Below, piece by piece: positions 31,444 to 40,006 of a DNA stretch of 64,000 bases. The stretch is from Blastomonas sp. AAP53 (GTDB taxonomy: Bacteria > Pseudomonadota > Alphaproteobacteria > Sphingomonadales > Sphingomonadaceae): the NCBI RefSeq assembly GCF_000331245.1, contig NZ_ANFZ01000014.1, forward strand, positions 62,001 to 126,000. The letters run 5' to 3'. The translations under genes and the position numbers were made by a program. Every line of letters begins with the position of its first letter. Positions within the stretch are counted from its first letter, which is position 1. A model generated the notes under the pieces. That model was not told the origin of the DNA. It worked only from the letters and a program-made list of their open reading frames with translations, and did not search any database.

Positions 31444-32583
31444 TCAGGCAGCGAGGCCAGGCAGCTGCGACCGGATCGCGTCCAGATTGGTTCTGGCAAG
31501 GTGACTGCCGCGGCCATGGACGCTACCTTCAAGCAGCGGTTGATCGCCGATCTCAAGGCATCGCTCCCAGGCCGAGACGGCCAATGGAATCCATTCATCC
31601 AGCGCATTCGCCGGATCGGTCATGCCTTTGTCCAGCGCAAGGTTGCCGAGGACAAAAAAGAAGTCCGGCGACTTTTCCCATCGCATCATGAACTGGTCGG
31701 CAAAGGCAAAGGCCGTATCGAAATCGCCAACCTGGCCCAGGCAGTAGAGATAGCGCGTCGAAAGACAGTGCAGCCAGTTTGCGTCGGCTGGAGTGGCGGC
31801 AAGCGACTGGCGAAAATATTCGCTCGCCGCGGCGAACTCGCGGCGCACTTCGGTTTCCTTGCCCAGCTGATACAGAATGTAGGGATCGCCGGGACTGTCC
31901 TCCAGATCGAGCAGAAGCAGCGAACCATTGCGGTCACGCTTGGTATCGAGCTGGGCATCCAGATAGCCATCATGCCCCAGGTACAAATCCACCCTGACAC
32001 GCGGGAGGGTTGAGGCGGCCTGCTCGTGCACCCGTCCCTCGAAGCGAACGTTGCGGGGGAGTATCCTGGTGATCCAGTGCTGTCCTTCGGGTTGCGCGCC
32101 CTTCACGCCTGCGAGTTCAAACGCGCTCCGCTGGCAGACCACGCCCAGGCGATGGGGTGTCTGGCACCAAGAACGCAGAAGCTCGCCACCGGACTCGATC
32201 CACTCATCGGCATCGATCACCAGATTCCAGTCCGCATCGGCCAGCTCGAGCGATCGATTGCGCGCCTCTGCAAAGCTTCCCGGCCACTCCATCTCGTACA
32301 CGTCAGCACCCGCCTGCCGGGCCAGTTCAATGGTGTTGTCGGTGGATCCGGTGTCCAGAACGACCATCTTGTCGACCCAGGGCCGCACGCTGTCGAGGCA
32401 ACGGGCGATGCAGCGCGCCTCGTTGCGGACGATCATGGCCACCGCAAGGCTGCCCTTTGGGCGCCCGGCAGGCGATCGGGTTGGCTTTTTCAAGGCGACG
32501 TCCTCACTCTGGCCGAAATTCGGTCCAGAGCAGGCTATCGCGGAATGGTTAACGAGATGTGGATTGGCAGGGCCAGCCTGCAT
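31444..32583 (-). CDS. Glycosyltransferase family 2
   Basis: A GT-A fold glycosyltransferase: AVAMIVRNEARCIARCLDSV, then MVVLDTGSTDNTIELARQAG and the nucleotide-sugar/metal motif NLVIDADEWI, followed by a TPR-like C-terminal half. Family members of this type add sugars to surface glycans or proteins; the acceptor is unknown. The first ATG is at 32583 but has AGGGG jammed against it; a TTG at 32493 (MKKPTRSPAG after GAGGACG) is a good alternative and keeps the whole domain. It is isolated between the Lrp gene and rimO. Confidence 0.82.
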   Translation of the reverse strand: MQAGPANPHLVNHSAIACSGPNFGQSEDVALKKPTRSPAGRPKGSLAVAMIVRNEARCIARCLDSVRPWVDKMVVLDTGSTDNTIELARQAGADVYEMEWPGSFAEARNRSLELADADWNLVIDADEWIESGGELLRSWCQTPHRLGVVCQRSAFELAGVKGAQPEGQHWITRILPRNVRFEGRVHEQAASTLPRVRVDLYLGHDGYLDAQLDTKRDRNGSLLLLDLEDSPGDPYILYQLGKETEVRREFAAASEYFRQSLAATPADANWLHCLSTRYLYCLGQVGDFDTAFAFADQFMMRWEKSPDFFFVLGNLALDKGMTDPANALDEWIPLAVSAWERCLEIGDQPLLEGSVHGRGSHLARTNLDAIRSQLPGLAA

Positions 32584-32637
32584 CCCCTGCCCCGGCCCGG
32601 AGTGCGGAGCGCCCGAAAACGCCCGCAGACACCAGCC

Positions 32638-34014
32638 TCAGCCCGCAATGACCCCATACAGATCATGCTCGTCCGCATCCTCGACCAGCACATCAACGAA
32701 CGATCCCGGCTCCAGTCCTTCAGACACATCGCGCAGATACACATGACCATCGATCTCGGGTGCGTCAGCCTGCGAGCGACCCGTGGCGCCAACCGAGCCG
32801 TCGTCCTCGTCGGGCTCGCCGATCTCGTCGATGATCACCGGCAGCGTGCGGCCAACCTTGGCAGAGAGTTTCGCGGCGCTGATCGCGGCGGTCTTTTCCA
32901 TCAGCCGCTGGTAGCGTTCTTCCTTGATTTCCTCTGGCACCGGATTGGGCAGCGCGTTGGCCGCTGCACCTTCGACGGGTTCGAAACGGAAGCCGCCGAC
33001 GCGGTCGAGCTGTGCCTCGTCCAGCCAGTCGAGCAGATACTGGAAATCCGCCTCGGTCTCGCCGGGAAAGCCCACGACGAACGACGAGCGGATGGTGATA
33101 TCGGGCGCGATCTGCCGCCAGGCCTTGATCCGGTCGAGCACCTTAGCCTCGTTCGCCGGGCGCTTCATCCGCTTGAGAACGGCAGGGGCTGCATGCTGGA
33201 ACGGGATATCGAGATAGGGCGTCAACAGCCCTTCGGCCATCAGCGGGATGACGTGGTCGACATGGGGGTACGGATACACATAATGCAACCGCACCCAGGG
33301 CGCCTTGCCCTCTGCCGTGCGCAATCCGCCCAGCTCGCGCGCCAGATCGGTCATGTGCGCGCGCACGGGGCGGCCCTTCCAGTCGCGCGGCTCATGCCGG
33401 GTGTCGACGCCATAAGCCGAGGTATCCTGGCTGATCACCAGCAGCTCGCGCGTGCCCGCCGCAACCAGCTTTTCCGCCTCGCGCAGCACCGCATCGATGC
33501 GGCGGCTGACTAGGTCACCACGCAAGCTGGGGATGATGCAGAACGCGCAGCGGTGGTTGCAGCCTTCGGAAATCTTGAGATAGCTGTAGTGGCGCGGGGT
33601 CAGCTTGATGCCGCCTTCGGGCACCAGATCGATGAACGCACCGCGTGCTGGCGGGGCGGCGTCGTGCACGGCCTGCACCACATCCTCATACTGATGCGCG
33701 CCGGTGATTGCCAGCACATCGGGGAAGCGGGCGCGGATGACGTCGGCCTCGTTGCCCATGCAGCCGGTGACGATAACGCGGCCATTTTCGGCCATCGCCT
33801 CACCGATCGCATCCAGGCTCTCTTCCTTGGCACTGTCGAGGAAACCGCAGGTGTTGACCAGAACGACATCGGCCCCCGCATAGTCGCCGGACATCTGATA
33901 GCCCTCGGCGCGCAGCTTGGTGAGGATGCGTTCGGAATCGACCAGGGCTTTCGGGCAGCCGAGCGAGACCATGCCGACTTTCGGCGGGGCGGGGATCGTG
34001 ATGGGGGTGGACAT
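32638..34014 (-). CDS. rimO: Ribosomal protein S12 methylthiotransferase RimO
   Basis: RimO is a radical-SAM enzyme that beta-methylthiolates the conserved Asp of ribosomal protein S12. An N-terminal UPF0004 domain ([17 protein letters not shown], cysteines for the second cluster) is followed by the radical-SAM motif with Cys152, Cys156 and Cys159 (CNHRCAFC) and a C-terminal TRAM domain ([16 protein letters not shown]). From ATG 34014 (MSTPITIP) it has 458 residues, close to the family; earlier in-frame ATGs at 34029 and 34053 add up to 13 residues and have no better ribosome site. Confidence 0.95.
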   Translation of the reverse strand: MSTPITIPAPPKVGMVSLGCPKALVDSERILTKLRAEGYQMSGDYAGADVVLVNTCGFLDSAKEESLDAIGEAMAENGRVIVTGCMGNEADVIRARFPDVLAITGAHQYEDVVQAVHDAAPPARGAFIDLVPEGGIKLTPRHYSYLKISEGCNHRCAFCIIPSLRGDLVSRRIDAVLREAEKLVAAGTRELLVISQDTSAYGVDTRHEPRDWKGRPVRAHMTDLARELGGLRTAEGKAPWVRLHYVYPYPHVDHVIPLMAEGLLTPYLDIPFQHAAPAVLKRMKRPANEAKVLDRIKAWRQIAPDITIRSSFVVGFPGETEADFQYLLDWLDEAQLDRVGGFRFEPVEGAAANALPNPVPEEIKEERYQRLMEKTAAISAAKLSAKVGRTLPVIIDEIGEPDEDDGSVGATGRSQADAPEIDGHVYLRDVSEGLEPGSFVDVLVEDADEHDLYGVIAG

Positions 34015-34112
34015 GATTCCGCGGCGCATAGGCGTTTTGCGCGGCTTTGTCATGGATGAAGTGAACGCTGCGCTTCAACGCGCTTTCGGAAATGCGCTGT
34101 GGCTAGTGCGCA

Positions 34113-34201
34113 ACGTCCCTCGACTTCGCTCGGGACAGACGGGGGTGGAGCTCAGTATCGACGCTACCCTTTCCGAGTTCCCGAGCGAAGTCGAGGGACG
34201 T
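34113..34201. repeat. Dispersed inverted repeat (GTCCCTCGACTTCGCTCGGGA type)
   Basis: Two perfect 23-bp arms, 34113-34135 and 34179-34201, separated by 43 bp, lie between rimO and the arsenic operon. The arms also hold the small palindrome TCGACTTCGCTCGG-like core. Only this one copy is in the window. Confidence 0.85.
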
Positions 34202-34206
34202 CGGCG

Positions 34207-34890
34207 CTACGGACACGGAGTAGCACCTGCAGGTTCGTCGACAAACAGGACACGCCCAGCAGCATAGGCTGCGAACGCCCCGGCCAACTGCATCACGACG
34301 AACATCGGCACATCGCCAGGCGCGATGCCGGCAAAGCTGTTCGACAGAGAGCGCGCCACGGCAATCGCGGGGTTGGCAAAGCTGGTCGAGCTGGTGAACC
34401 AGTATCCCGCCACGATATACAGCGCGACGGCGGCGGGGACGTTGTCGGGCCGGTAGCGGACCGCGCCCAGGATGGTGAGCAACAGGCCGAACGTCGCGAC
34501 GAATTCGCCTGTCCAGTTGCCGATCCCGGCGCGCGCCTTGGTCGAAGTTTGCAAGATCGGCAGGTCGAACATCAGGTGGGTCACGAAGATGCCGATGATC
34601 CCGCCTGTCAGCTGCATGACAATGAACGCCAGCGCATCGCGCGTGGCGATCTCCCCGCGCAGCCGCATCACGAAGGTCACTGCCGGATTGAAATGCGCGC
34701 CCGATATAGGGCCGAAGATGGTAATCAGCACATATAGGATCGCGCCGGTGGCAAGCGTGTTGCCGAGCAACGCGATCGCGACATTGCCCCCAGCCAGCTC
34801 CTCCGCCATGATTCCAGAACCGACGACGCAGGCGAACAGCAGTGCCGACCCCAGCCCCTCAGCGATCAGCCGCCGCGCCTGTTGCCCCAT
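34207..34890 (-). CDS. aqpS: AqpS-like aquaglyceroporin of the arsenic operon
   Basis: A 227-residue MIP-family channel with six membrane segments. Both pore half-helix motifs are present: HFNPAVTF and [11 protein letters not shown]. It ends an arsR-arsI-arsC-aqpS run and its start overlaps arsC by 32 bp. In Sinorhizobium meliloti an AqpS encoded in the ars operon lets arsenite produced by ArsC flow out down its gradient in place of an ArsB/Acr3 pump; the same role is inferred here, as no pump gene is adjacent. Confidence 0.88.
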   Translation of the reverse strand: MGQQARRLIAEGLGSALLFACVVGSGIMAEELAGGNVAIALLGNTLATGAILYVLITIFGPISGAHFNPAVTFVMRLRGEIATRDALAFIVMQLTGGIIGIFVTHLMFDLPILQTSTKARAGIGNWTGEFVATFGLLLTILGAVRYRPDNVPAAVALYIVAGYWFTSSTSFANPAIAVARSLSNSFAGIAPGDVPMFVVMQLAGAFAAYAAGRVLFVDEPAGATPCP

Positions 34891-35371
34891 CTGTCGCCCC
34901 CTCGAATCGCCCGATTTCCCTCAACTGACGCTGGAGAGGTTGGCCATCGCTTGCAAGATCAAGTTCCAGCAGCGCCGCAATCCGCGCCTGCATCTGGTCG
35001 AACGCGGTCTCGAACGCCGCGCGCTGACCATCGCCGTCCACGGCAGCCGGATCGGGAATGCCCCAATGCGCCTTGATCGCGCGGCCGGGAAAGATCGGGC
35101 AGATCTCGCCTGCGGCATTGTCGCAGACCGTGATGACGATATCTAGCGGCGGCGCATCCGCCGCTGCAAACTCGTCCCAGCTTTTCGAACGAAAATCGCC
35201 GGTGATCGCGCGCTCCGCCAGCAGCTTGAGCGCCATCGGATGCGGTTCGGCTTTGGGGAAACTGCCCGCAGAGAATGCCAGCAATCGCCCCTCGCCCAGA
35301 TGGTTGGCGAGGGCCTCTGCCAGGATCGAACGCGCCGAATTGCCGGTGCACAGGAACAGGATGCGGATCAT
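34859..35371 (-). CDS. arsC: Arsenate reductase, LMW-phosphatase type
   Basis: ArsC of the thioredoxin-coupled low-molecular-weight phosphatase family reduces arsenate to arsenite. The P-loop CTGNSARS holds Cys8, and the redox pair is Cys83 and Cys91 ([16 protein letters not shown]). The 170-residue product carries about 30 extra C-terminal residues compared with minimal family members; this tail lies in the region overlapping aqpS. It follows arsI by 13 bp. Confidence 0.93.
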   Translation of the reverse strand: MIRILFLCTGNSARSILAEALANHLGEGRLLAFSAGSFPKAEPHPMALKLLAERAITGDFRSKSWDEFAAADAPPLDIVITVCDNAAGEICPIFPGRAIKAHWGIPDPAAVDGDGQRAAFETAFDQMQARIAALLELDLASDGQPLQRQLREIGRFEGATDGATGAAADR

Positions 35372-35384
35372 CGCTGTGAATGCC

Positions 35385-35846
35385 TCACATCGTCGGGCAG
35401 CAGGTCGTCTCGGGCGCGCTCAACGCCCCCTTGGCGACCGGGCCGGGATCGCCATAGACCGTCGCCTCGCCATCGGTGAAAAAGGCCTCCCACACGATGC
35501 CGTTGGGGTCCTTGACCCAGCTCTTTTCCGACCGGGCATAGCAGCAGGTGGTCTTGCCTTCTTCCAGCACCGGCCGGTCGGCCTTGGCCAGGCCTGCATA
35601 CACGTCAGCCAGCTCGTCGGTGTTTTCCGCCTGGATGCCCAGATGCTCGATGCCTTCGCTGGCGCCGCATCCTGCGACCGATATCGCGAAATTGACGCGC
35701 GGATCTTCCAGCTGCCACTTGGCATAGTCGCTCTTCACCACCGTCGGCTCGGCACCGAACATGGCGGAATAGAAGGCGATCGATCCATCGAGATCGCGGG
35801 TCTTGGCGTGGACATGCATGCGCTTCATCAGGTCTCTCCCTTGCAA
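35385..35846 (-). CDS. arsI: ArsI/CadI-family metalloenzyme (C-As lyase type)
   Basis: A VOC-superfamily protein of 153 residues closely resembling ArsI, the dioxygenase that cleaves the C-As bond of methylarsenite and other trivalent organoarsenicals. The expected metal ligands His5, His62 and Glu114 and the substrate-binding vicinal pair Cys95-Cys96 (KTTCCYARSEKSW) can be seen. An additional CC pair sits at the very C terminus (ETTCCPTM). Its position between arsR and arsC supports the assignment. CadI-like proteins share the fold, but the cysteine pair favours ArsI. Confidence 0.9.
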   Translation of the reverse strand: MQGRDLMKRMHVHAKTRDLDGSIAFYSAMFGAEPTVVKSDYAKWQLEDPRVNFAISVAGCGASEGIEHLGIQAENTDELADVYAGLAKADRPVLEEGKTTCCYARSEKSWVKDPNGIVWEAFFTDGEATVYGDPGPVAKGALSAPETTCCPTM

Positions 35847-35853
35847 TAGCGTG

Positions 35854-36207
35854 TCAGCAACCGGAGCCCCGGCAGCAGTTTTCGGTCAGAAAGCCGACCA
35901 GTGCAGCCATCGCGGCAAAGTCGGCGGAATAGATCAGCGATCGGCTCTCCCGACGCTGCACGATGAGCCCGGCCTGCATCATCTGGTTGAGGTGGAACGA
36001 CAGCGACGAGCGCGGAATGGCGAGCCGGTCGGCCAGATCGCCTGCGCTCACTCCCTCGGGACCCACTTCAACCAGCAGTCGAAACGCGGCGAGACGGTGC
36101 TCCTGTGCCAGCGCGGCCAGCGCGGTGATCACATCCGCGCTGCTGAGTGGCACTTGCACGCCACCGCCCGCGACACGATCAATGCACAAAGAGCCCGTCG
36201 ATTCCAT
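35854..36207 (-). CDS. arsR: ArsR-family repressor
   Basis: A winged-helix repressor of about 117 residues: ALAALAQEHRLAAFRLLVEV, then AIPRSSLSFHLNQMMQAGLI as the recognition helix region. It lacks the classical ELCVCDL cysteines; instead a cluster sits at the C terminus (ENCCRGSGC), as in several proteobacterial ArsR proteins where trivalent arsenic binds there. The ATG at 36207 overlaps a perfect inverted repeat, so translation may start at GTG 36159 (M-Q-V-P-L) instead. It leads the arsR-arsI-arsC-aqpS operon. Confidence 0.9.
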   Translation of the reverse strand: MESTGSLCIDRVAGGGVQVPLSSADVITALAALAQEHRLAAFRLLVEVGPEGVSAGDLADRLAIPRSSLSFHLNQMMQAGLIVQRRESRSLIYSADFAAMAALVGFLTENCCRGSGC

Positions 36208-36229
36208 ATTTCCAATATCATGGAAATAT
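36206..36229. promoter_or_regulatory. Candidate ArsR operator, perfect inverted repeat
   Basis: ATATTTCC and GGAAATAT flank an eight-base spacer (AATATCAT). The AT-rich palindrome stands out from the GC-rich surroundings and lies at the first possible arsR start codon, in the arsR-CHAP divergent gap. Confidence 0.65.
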
Positions 36230-36294
36230 AAGGTCACGTCAAGCGGCAAAGGCGGTAAACCCTTTGTGAACCATTTTGCCGCAATTTGGCCTTG

Positions 36295-37044
36295 ATGTTC
36301 CTGCGCCCCGGAATCCTGACCGTGCTGGCCGTTGCTGCTGCACTGACGTTCGCAAGTGGCCCCGCGGTCGCGCAGGAGGCAATGCTGCAGTGCGTGCCCT
36401 ATGCCCGTCAGGTGAGTGGTATCGAACTGTATGGCGATGCGCACAGCTGGTGGCAGCAGGCCGATGGTCGCTATGAACGCGGCAAGCGCCCGGTGGCGGG
36501 CGCGGTGCTGGCGTTCAAGCCGTACCGCTCGATGCAGCTGGGCCATGTCGCCGCTGTCAGCAAGGTCATCGATTCGCGCCGGGTGCTGCTCGATCACGCC
36601 AACTGGTCACCGATCAACGGTCGCAAGGGCCAGATCGAACGCAACGTGCTGGCCGAAGACGTTTCGGCGGCCAACGACTGGAGCGAGGTGCGGGTCTGGT
36701 ATTCGCCGATCGGCGGCCTTGGCACCACGCGCTATCCGGTGCACGGCTTCATCTATCCGCAGGGCCGCAGACCCGGCCAGCTCCAGACCCCGCCGGTGCA
36801 GATCGCGTCTGCAGATCAGCCCCGTGGCCCATTGACCCGCGCCGAGCGCAAGGCGCAGCGGCAGGCGGAAAAGGACGCGCGCAAACGGCTCAAGCAGATC
36901 GAAAAGCAGCGCAGGGAATACGCGAAATACCTCAAGAGGCAGGCCAAATCGCAGCGCCAAAGCGCGCATACGTCACCGCATGACGCACCGCCGCGACTTG
37001 AGGCCGACCCGATCGGTGATCTGATCGGCCGTGTCGGCGGTTGA
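36295..37044 (+). CDS. Secreted CHAP-domain protein (putative peptidoglycan amidase)
   Basis: The 249-residue product has a signal peptide (about residues 1-26, ending GPAVAQ) and a CHAP amidase/peptidase domain: the catalytic Cys in MLQCVPYARQVSG and the His in LGHVAAVSKV, followed by DHANW. A long basic, Lys/Arg/Gln-rich tail (RKAQRQAEKDARKRLKQIEK) may bind the wall or nucleic acid. It would cut peptidoglycan stem peptides during growth. The ATG at 36295 is preferred over an upstream TTG. Confidence 0.88.
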   Translation: MFLRPGILTVLAVAAALTFASGPAVAQEAMLQCVPYARQVSGIELYGDAHSWWQQADGRYERGKRPVAGAVLAFKPYRSMQLGHVAAVSKVIDSRRVLLDHANWSPINGRKGQIERNVLAEDVSAANDWSEVRVWYSPIGGLGTTRYPVHGFIYPQGRRPGQLQTPPVQIASADQPRGPLTRAERKAQRQAEKDARKRLKQIEKQRREYAKYLKRQAKSQRQSAHTSPHDAPPRLEADPIGDLIGRVGG

Positions 37045-37058
37045 TTGACGCCCGGCGA

Positions 37059-37379
37059 TTACGCCTTGGCGACGGGCGCGTCTTCGCCCAGATCCTTGTA
37101 CCATGCCTCGACAGGGCCGCTGAGCTTGAGCGTCAGAGGCTGGCCCTTGCGGTCGAGCGTCTTGCCCGCCTGAACGCGGATCCAGCCTTCCGAGATCGAG
37201 TATTCCTCGACATTGTTCTTCTCGACGCCCTTGAAGCGGATGCCGATGCCGCGCGCCAGCAGCTCTTCGTTGAAGAACGGGCTGCGCGGGCTGATCGCGA
37301 TCCGGTCCGGCGGCACATCGGCAGCGCCCGTGGCGGCGGCGGTCGGGGTCTGGTCGGCGGTTTCGGGGGTATCGGTCAT
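37059..37379 (-). CDS. DUF3297-family protein
   Basis: A small soluble 106-residue protein with a low-complexity N terminus and the conserved block RSPFFNEELLARGIGIRFKG, then EEYSISEGWIRVQAGKTLDR and a final VEAWYKDLGEDAPV. The family is conserved in alpha- and gammaproteobacteria with unknown function. It is convergent with the CHAP gene, 14 bp away. Confidence 0.85.
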   Translation of the reverse strand: MTDTPETADQTPTAAATGAADVPPDRIAISPRSPFFNEELLARGIGIRFKGVEKNNVEEYSISEGWIRVQAGKTLDRKGQPLTLKLSGPVEAWYKDLGEDAPVAKA

Positions 37380-37424
37380 ATTGAGGTCCGTTCTGGCATA
37401 AGCGTGCCGCGCCCATAGCCAGCC

Positions 37425-38261
37425 CTAGCGGACATCGCAATAGACCTGCCGGATGACGCCGCGGTCGAGCAAGGCCTGGAACAGCCGAACGGCGCGCGCA
37501 GGGCTCGAAAGGTCGGTGACCTCGCCGATATCGTCCACGGCTGCGCTCGCGTTGACCAGACGCAAGATTGCCTCCGGGTCGGTGGTCAGCACCCGACCCC
37601 GCCGGGGGGTGGATGCCGCGTTGACACCGACGACGCGGCCCTGTGCGTCGAAGGTCGGCCCGCCACTGATCCCGCCCAGCGGGCCATCGGCAGGTGGCAG
37701 GCGATCCGCCTCGGCCCACACCAGGATCGGCTCTGTCTGCCCGCCCGGCCCGCCCCGTGCTGCATAAGCCTGCCCGATATAGCGAGACACGACCACCGAG
37801 GGCTCGCCTGCGGGAAAGCCCATGTGATAGCCTAGGCTGCCTTCGGACGGCAGATCATCGGTCAACGCCAGCGCAAATTCGGGCAGCGGCCCCTGGCGGA
37901 TCACCGAGACGTCCGCTTCGCGGCTTTCGATGACGTCGGATATGGCATCGATACCGTCATCGGCCACCATCCCGATACGGTCGCAATTGTTGGTGACATG
38001 CTGCGCGGTCAGCCACGTGCCGTCGCGATCCACCGCAAAGGCAGTACCCTGGCTGTCCTGCTGCGGCCCCGGATCGGCGATGATGAAACTTTCGCCAATG
38101 TTCGGCAAAGGCCGGCGCGGGCTGCGCGGGTCGAATTGCTCGACACTGAGGGGAGCATCCCTCCATTGTTCGCCGTCGCCGCTGAACCAGACCCACAACA
38201 AGACCCCACCCAGCACCCAGGGCAGGCAACCGCGCCGGCTTCCCCCGTTCGTCCTGCTCAT
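37425..38261 (-). CDS. Membrane-anchored trypsin-like serine protease
   Basis: The 278-residue protein has an N-terminal membrane anchor (residues ~10-28, GCLPWVLGGVLLWVWFSG) and a chymotrypsin-fold domain with the triad His in TAQHVTNNC, Asp in READVSVI and Ser in GGISGGPTFD. There is no PDZ domain, so it is not a full DegP. The protease would act in the periplasm. Its length and motifs match the trypsin_2-type stand-alone proteases. Confidence 0.87.
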   Translation of the reverse strand: MSRTNGGSRRGCLPWVLGGVLLWVWFSGDGEQWRDAPLSVEQFDPRSPRRPLPNIGESFIIADPGPQQDSQGTAFAVDRDGTWLTAQHVTNNCDRIGMVADDGIDAISDVIESREADVSVIRQGPLPEFALALTDDLPSEGSLGYHMGFPAGEPSVVVSRYIGQAYAARGGPGGQTEPILVWAEADRLPPADGPLGGISGGPTFDAQGRVVGVNAASTPRRGRVLTTDPEAILRLVNASAAVDDIGEVTDLSSPARAVRLFQALLDRGVIRQVYCDVR

Positions 38262-38577
38262 GACCGGACCGGCGCCGGGGAACCAATGGCTGCGTTGTGC
38301 ATAATTGCGAGGCTAATGCGATGAGCGACAGAATCAAGCATGGCCAGCGAAGAATTCCGAAACAAGAGATCAGCCAAGGCATTTAGGTGATCAGTTAGTT
38401 TGTGCATGAACATGTCCTAACAATCATATTAATCTGGCGTTCAGATCATCCCACTTCACCGACAATGGTGTTACCCTTTGGCAACACCGGGTCAACATTG
38501 TTGAATATGTTGGAACCCTTTCCCGGTTCTGTAGGTTTGGCAACCGTCTGAATACCAAAAAGCAAGGACGCGATTAT
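38262..38577. other. Gene-free stretch upstream of the outer-membrane protein gene
   Basis: No coding gene is seen in these 316 bases. The right half is relatively A/T-rich and contains a short hairpin (GGTGTT...AACACC at about 38467-38488) and CAACATTGTTG. It probably holds the promoter and a long 5' leader of the outer-membrane protein gene. Confidence 0.5.
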
Positions 38578-39423
38578 ATGAAAACCCCCATCAAGATTTC
38601 CGCTGTTTCGGCCATCGCCATCGCGATGCTGGCCACTCCAGCATTCGCCCAGACGGTCAAGGAAGACACCGATTTTGACGGCGTCTATGTCGGCGGCCAT
38701 TTCGGCTACTCGGCACAGTCGAGCCCCCGCGATGAAGGCGTTGCCTTCGACACCGACATCGACGGCGAATTCGACAACGGCGTGTTCACCGCAGCCGGCG
38801 CCAATGCCTTTGCACCCGGCTTCTGCCGCGGTTCGGCGCGCACCAGCCTGGCCGCTGACGGCTGCGCCCAGGACCAGAACGGCATTGAATACGGCGTCCG
38901 CATCGGTGCCGACAAGCGTTACGGCAACTTCGTGATCGGCGCGCTGGTCGAAGGCAGCCGCTCGGAAGCCAAGGATTCGGCAACTGCCTTCAGCAGCACC
39001 CCGGCGAATTACGTTTTCACGCGTGAACTCGATTACGCCGTGTCCGCTCGCGCCCGCGCGGGCTACACCCCCGGCGGTGGCATCCTGTTCTATGGCACCG
39101 GCGGTGTCAGCTATGGCCGCATGGAAAACAGCTTCCGCACCTCGAACGCTGCCAACGCGTTCACGCCGCGCAATGGCAAGGATTGGTCGTGGGGCTGGCA
39201 GGCCGGCGGTGGCGTAGAAGCCAAGATCGCGCCGAACATGAGCATCGGCCTTGAGTATCTCTACAACACCTACACCAACGACGATTATGTCGTGAATGTC
39301 GGACCGGGCACAGCGCCTGCGACCAACCCGTTCCTGCTGACGAGCGGCCAGACCGACATGCGTCGCAGCGACCCCAATTTCGAATTCCACTCGCTGCGCG
39401 TGACGACTGCGTTCCGCTTCTAA
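38578..39423 (+). CDS. Outer-membrane beta-barrel protein
   Basis: The 281-residue protein has a signal peptide (residues 1-24, ending PAFAQ) and then alternating beta strands typical of the small Omp25/opacity-type barrels: GVYVGGHFGYSAQ, YGVRIGADKRYGNFVIGALV, ARAGYTPGGGILFYGTGGVS (each 20 or fewer) and a final aromatic strand LRVTTAFRF ending in Phe as outer-membrane proteins do. It has one Cys pair (FCRGSART, DGCAQDQ) in an external loop. Function is likely structural. Confidence 0.9.
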   Translation: MKTPIKISAVSAIAIAMLATPAFAQTVKEDTDFDGVYVGGHFGYSAQSSPRDEGVAFDTDIDGEFDNGVFTAAGANAFAPGFCRGSARTSLAADGCAQDQNGIEYGVRIGADKRYGNFVIGALVEGSRSEAKDSATAFSSTPANYVFTRELDYAVSARARAGYTPGGGILFYGTGGVSYGRMENSFRTSNAANAFTPRNGKDWSWGWQAGGGVEAKIAPNMSIGLEYLYNTYTNDDYVVNVGPGTAPATNPFLLTSGQTDMRRSDPNFEFHSLRVTTAFRF

Positions 39424-39452
39424 GCGATCGGTTCTCGAACTGAGTTCAACGG

Positions 39453-39482
39453 ATGGCGGGGCCTCGCAAGAGGTTCCGCCAT
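39453..39482. terminator. Bidirectional terminator hairpin
   Basis: ATGGCGGGGCCTC and GAGGTTCCGCCAT form a 13-bp stem with two wobble pairs around a GCAA loop, between the outer-membrane protein gene and the convergent DUF350 gene. Confidence 0.8.
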
Positions 39483-39486
39483 TCGC

Positions 39487-39909
39487 TTATCCGGCGACAG
39501 CAGCCGCGTTGAGCGACGCCAGCGCGATCTTGACCATGGCCAGAAAGATCGCGGCGGAAAGCTGGTCCTCCTCGATCCGCTTCGACAGGTTGCCGATCAT
39601 CAGGTCGACCACGCGAAACGCCACCAGTTGAAGGATCAGCGTGACGCTGCCCCAGATCACCACATCCCAGACATTCACCGATGCGGCCAGGCAAAAGGCA
39701 AGCGGCAGCGCCAGACCGATAGCCGCGCCGCCCAGCGACACCGCTGCCGACACATTGCCGTCCCGGATCAGCGCAAATTCGCGGTGCGGCGTGATCCACA
39801 TGTACACGGCCAGCGCAAGCGCCCAGGCGGCCGTTGCGGACCCGAGATGCAGCATGAAGATCGGCAGCCCGGCAGACAGGCTCTGGATTACGGGCATGGG
39901 ATCGGTCAT
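39487..39909 (-). CDS. DUF350-family membrane protein
   Basis: The 140-residue product has four hydrophobic segments in two repeats, typical of DUF350 (FMLHLGSATAAWALALAVYM, NVSAAVSLGGAAIGLALPLA, VWDVVIWGSVTLILQLVAFR and the last helix SAAIFLAMVKIALASLNAA). The ILQLVAFRVVDLMI-type region with charged residues at its end is diagnostic. Function is unknown. Confidence 0.87.
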   Translation of the reverse strand: MTDPMPVIQSLSAGLPIFMLHLGSATAAWALALAVYMWITPHREFALIRDGNVSAAVSLGGAAIGLALPLAFCLAASVNVWDVVIWGSVTLILQLVAFRVVDLMIGNLSKRIEEDQLSAAIFLAMVKIALASLNAAAVAG

Positions 39910-40006
39910 GGCGCAAACTGTTGACCCGAAAGCCCTGGGCGATCAAGCCTGATCCGACATATCCCGCTCCCCGCCCCTCCCTCGACAATGCAATCAGGCA
40001 AGCTTT

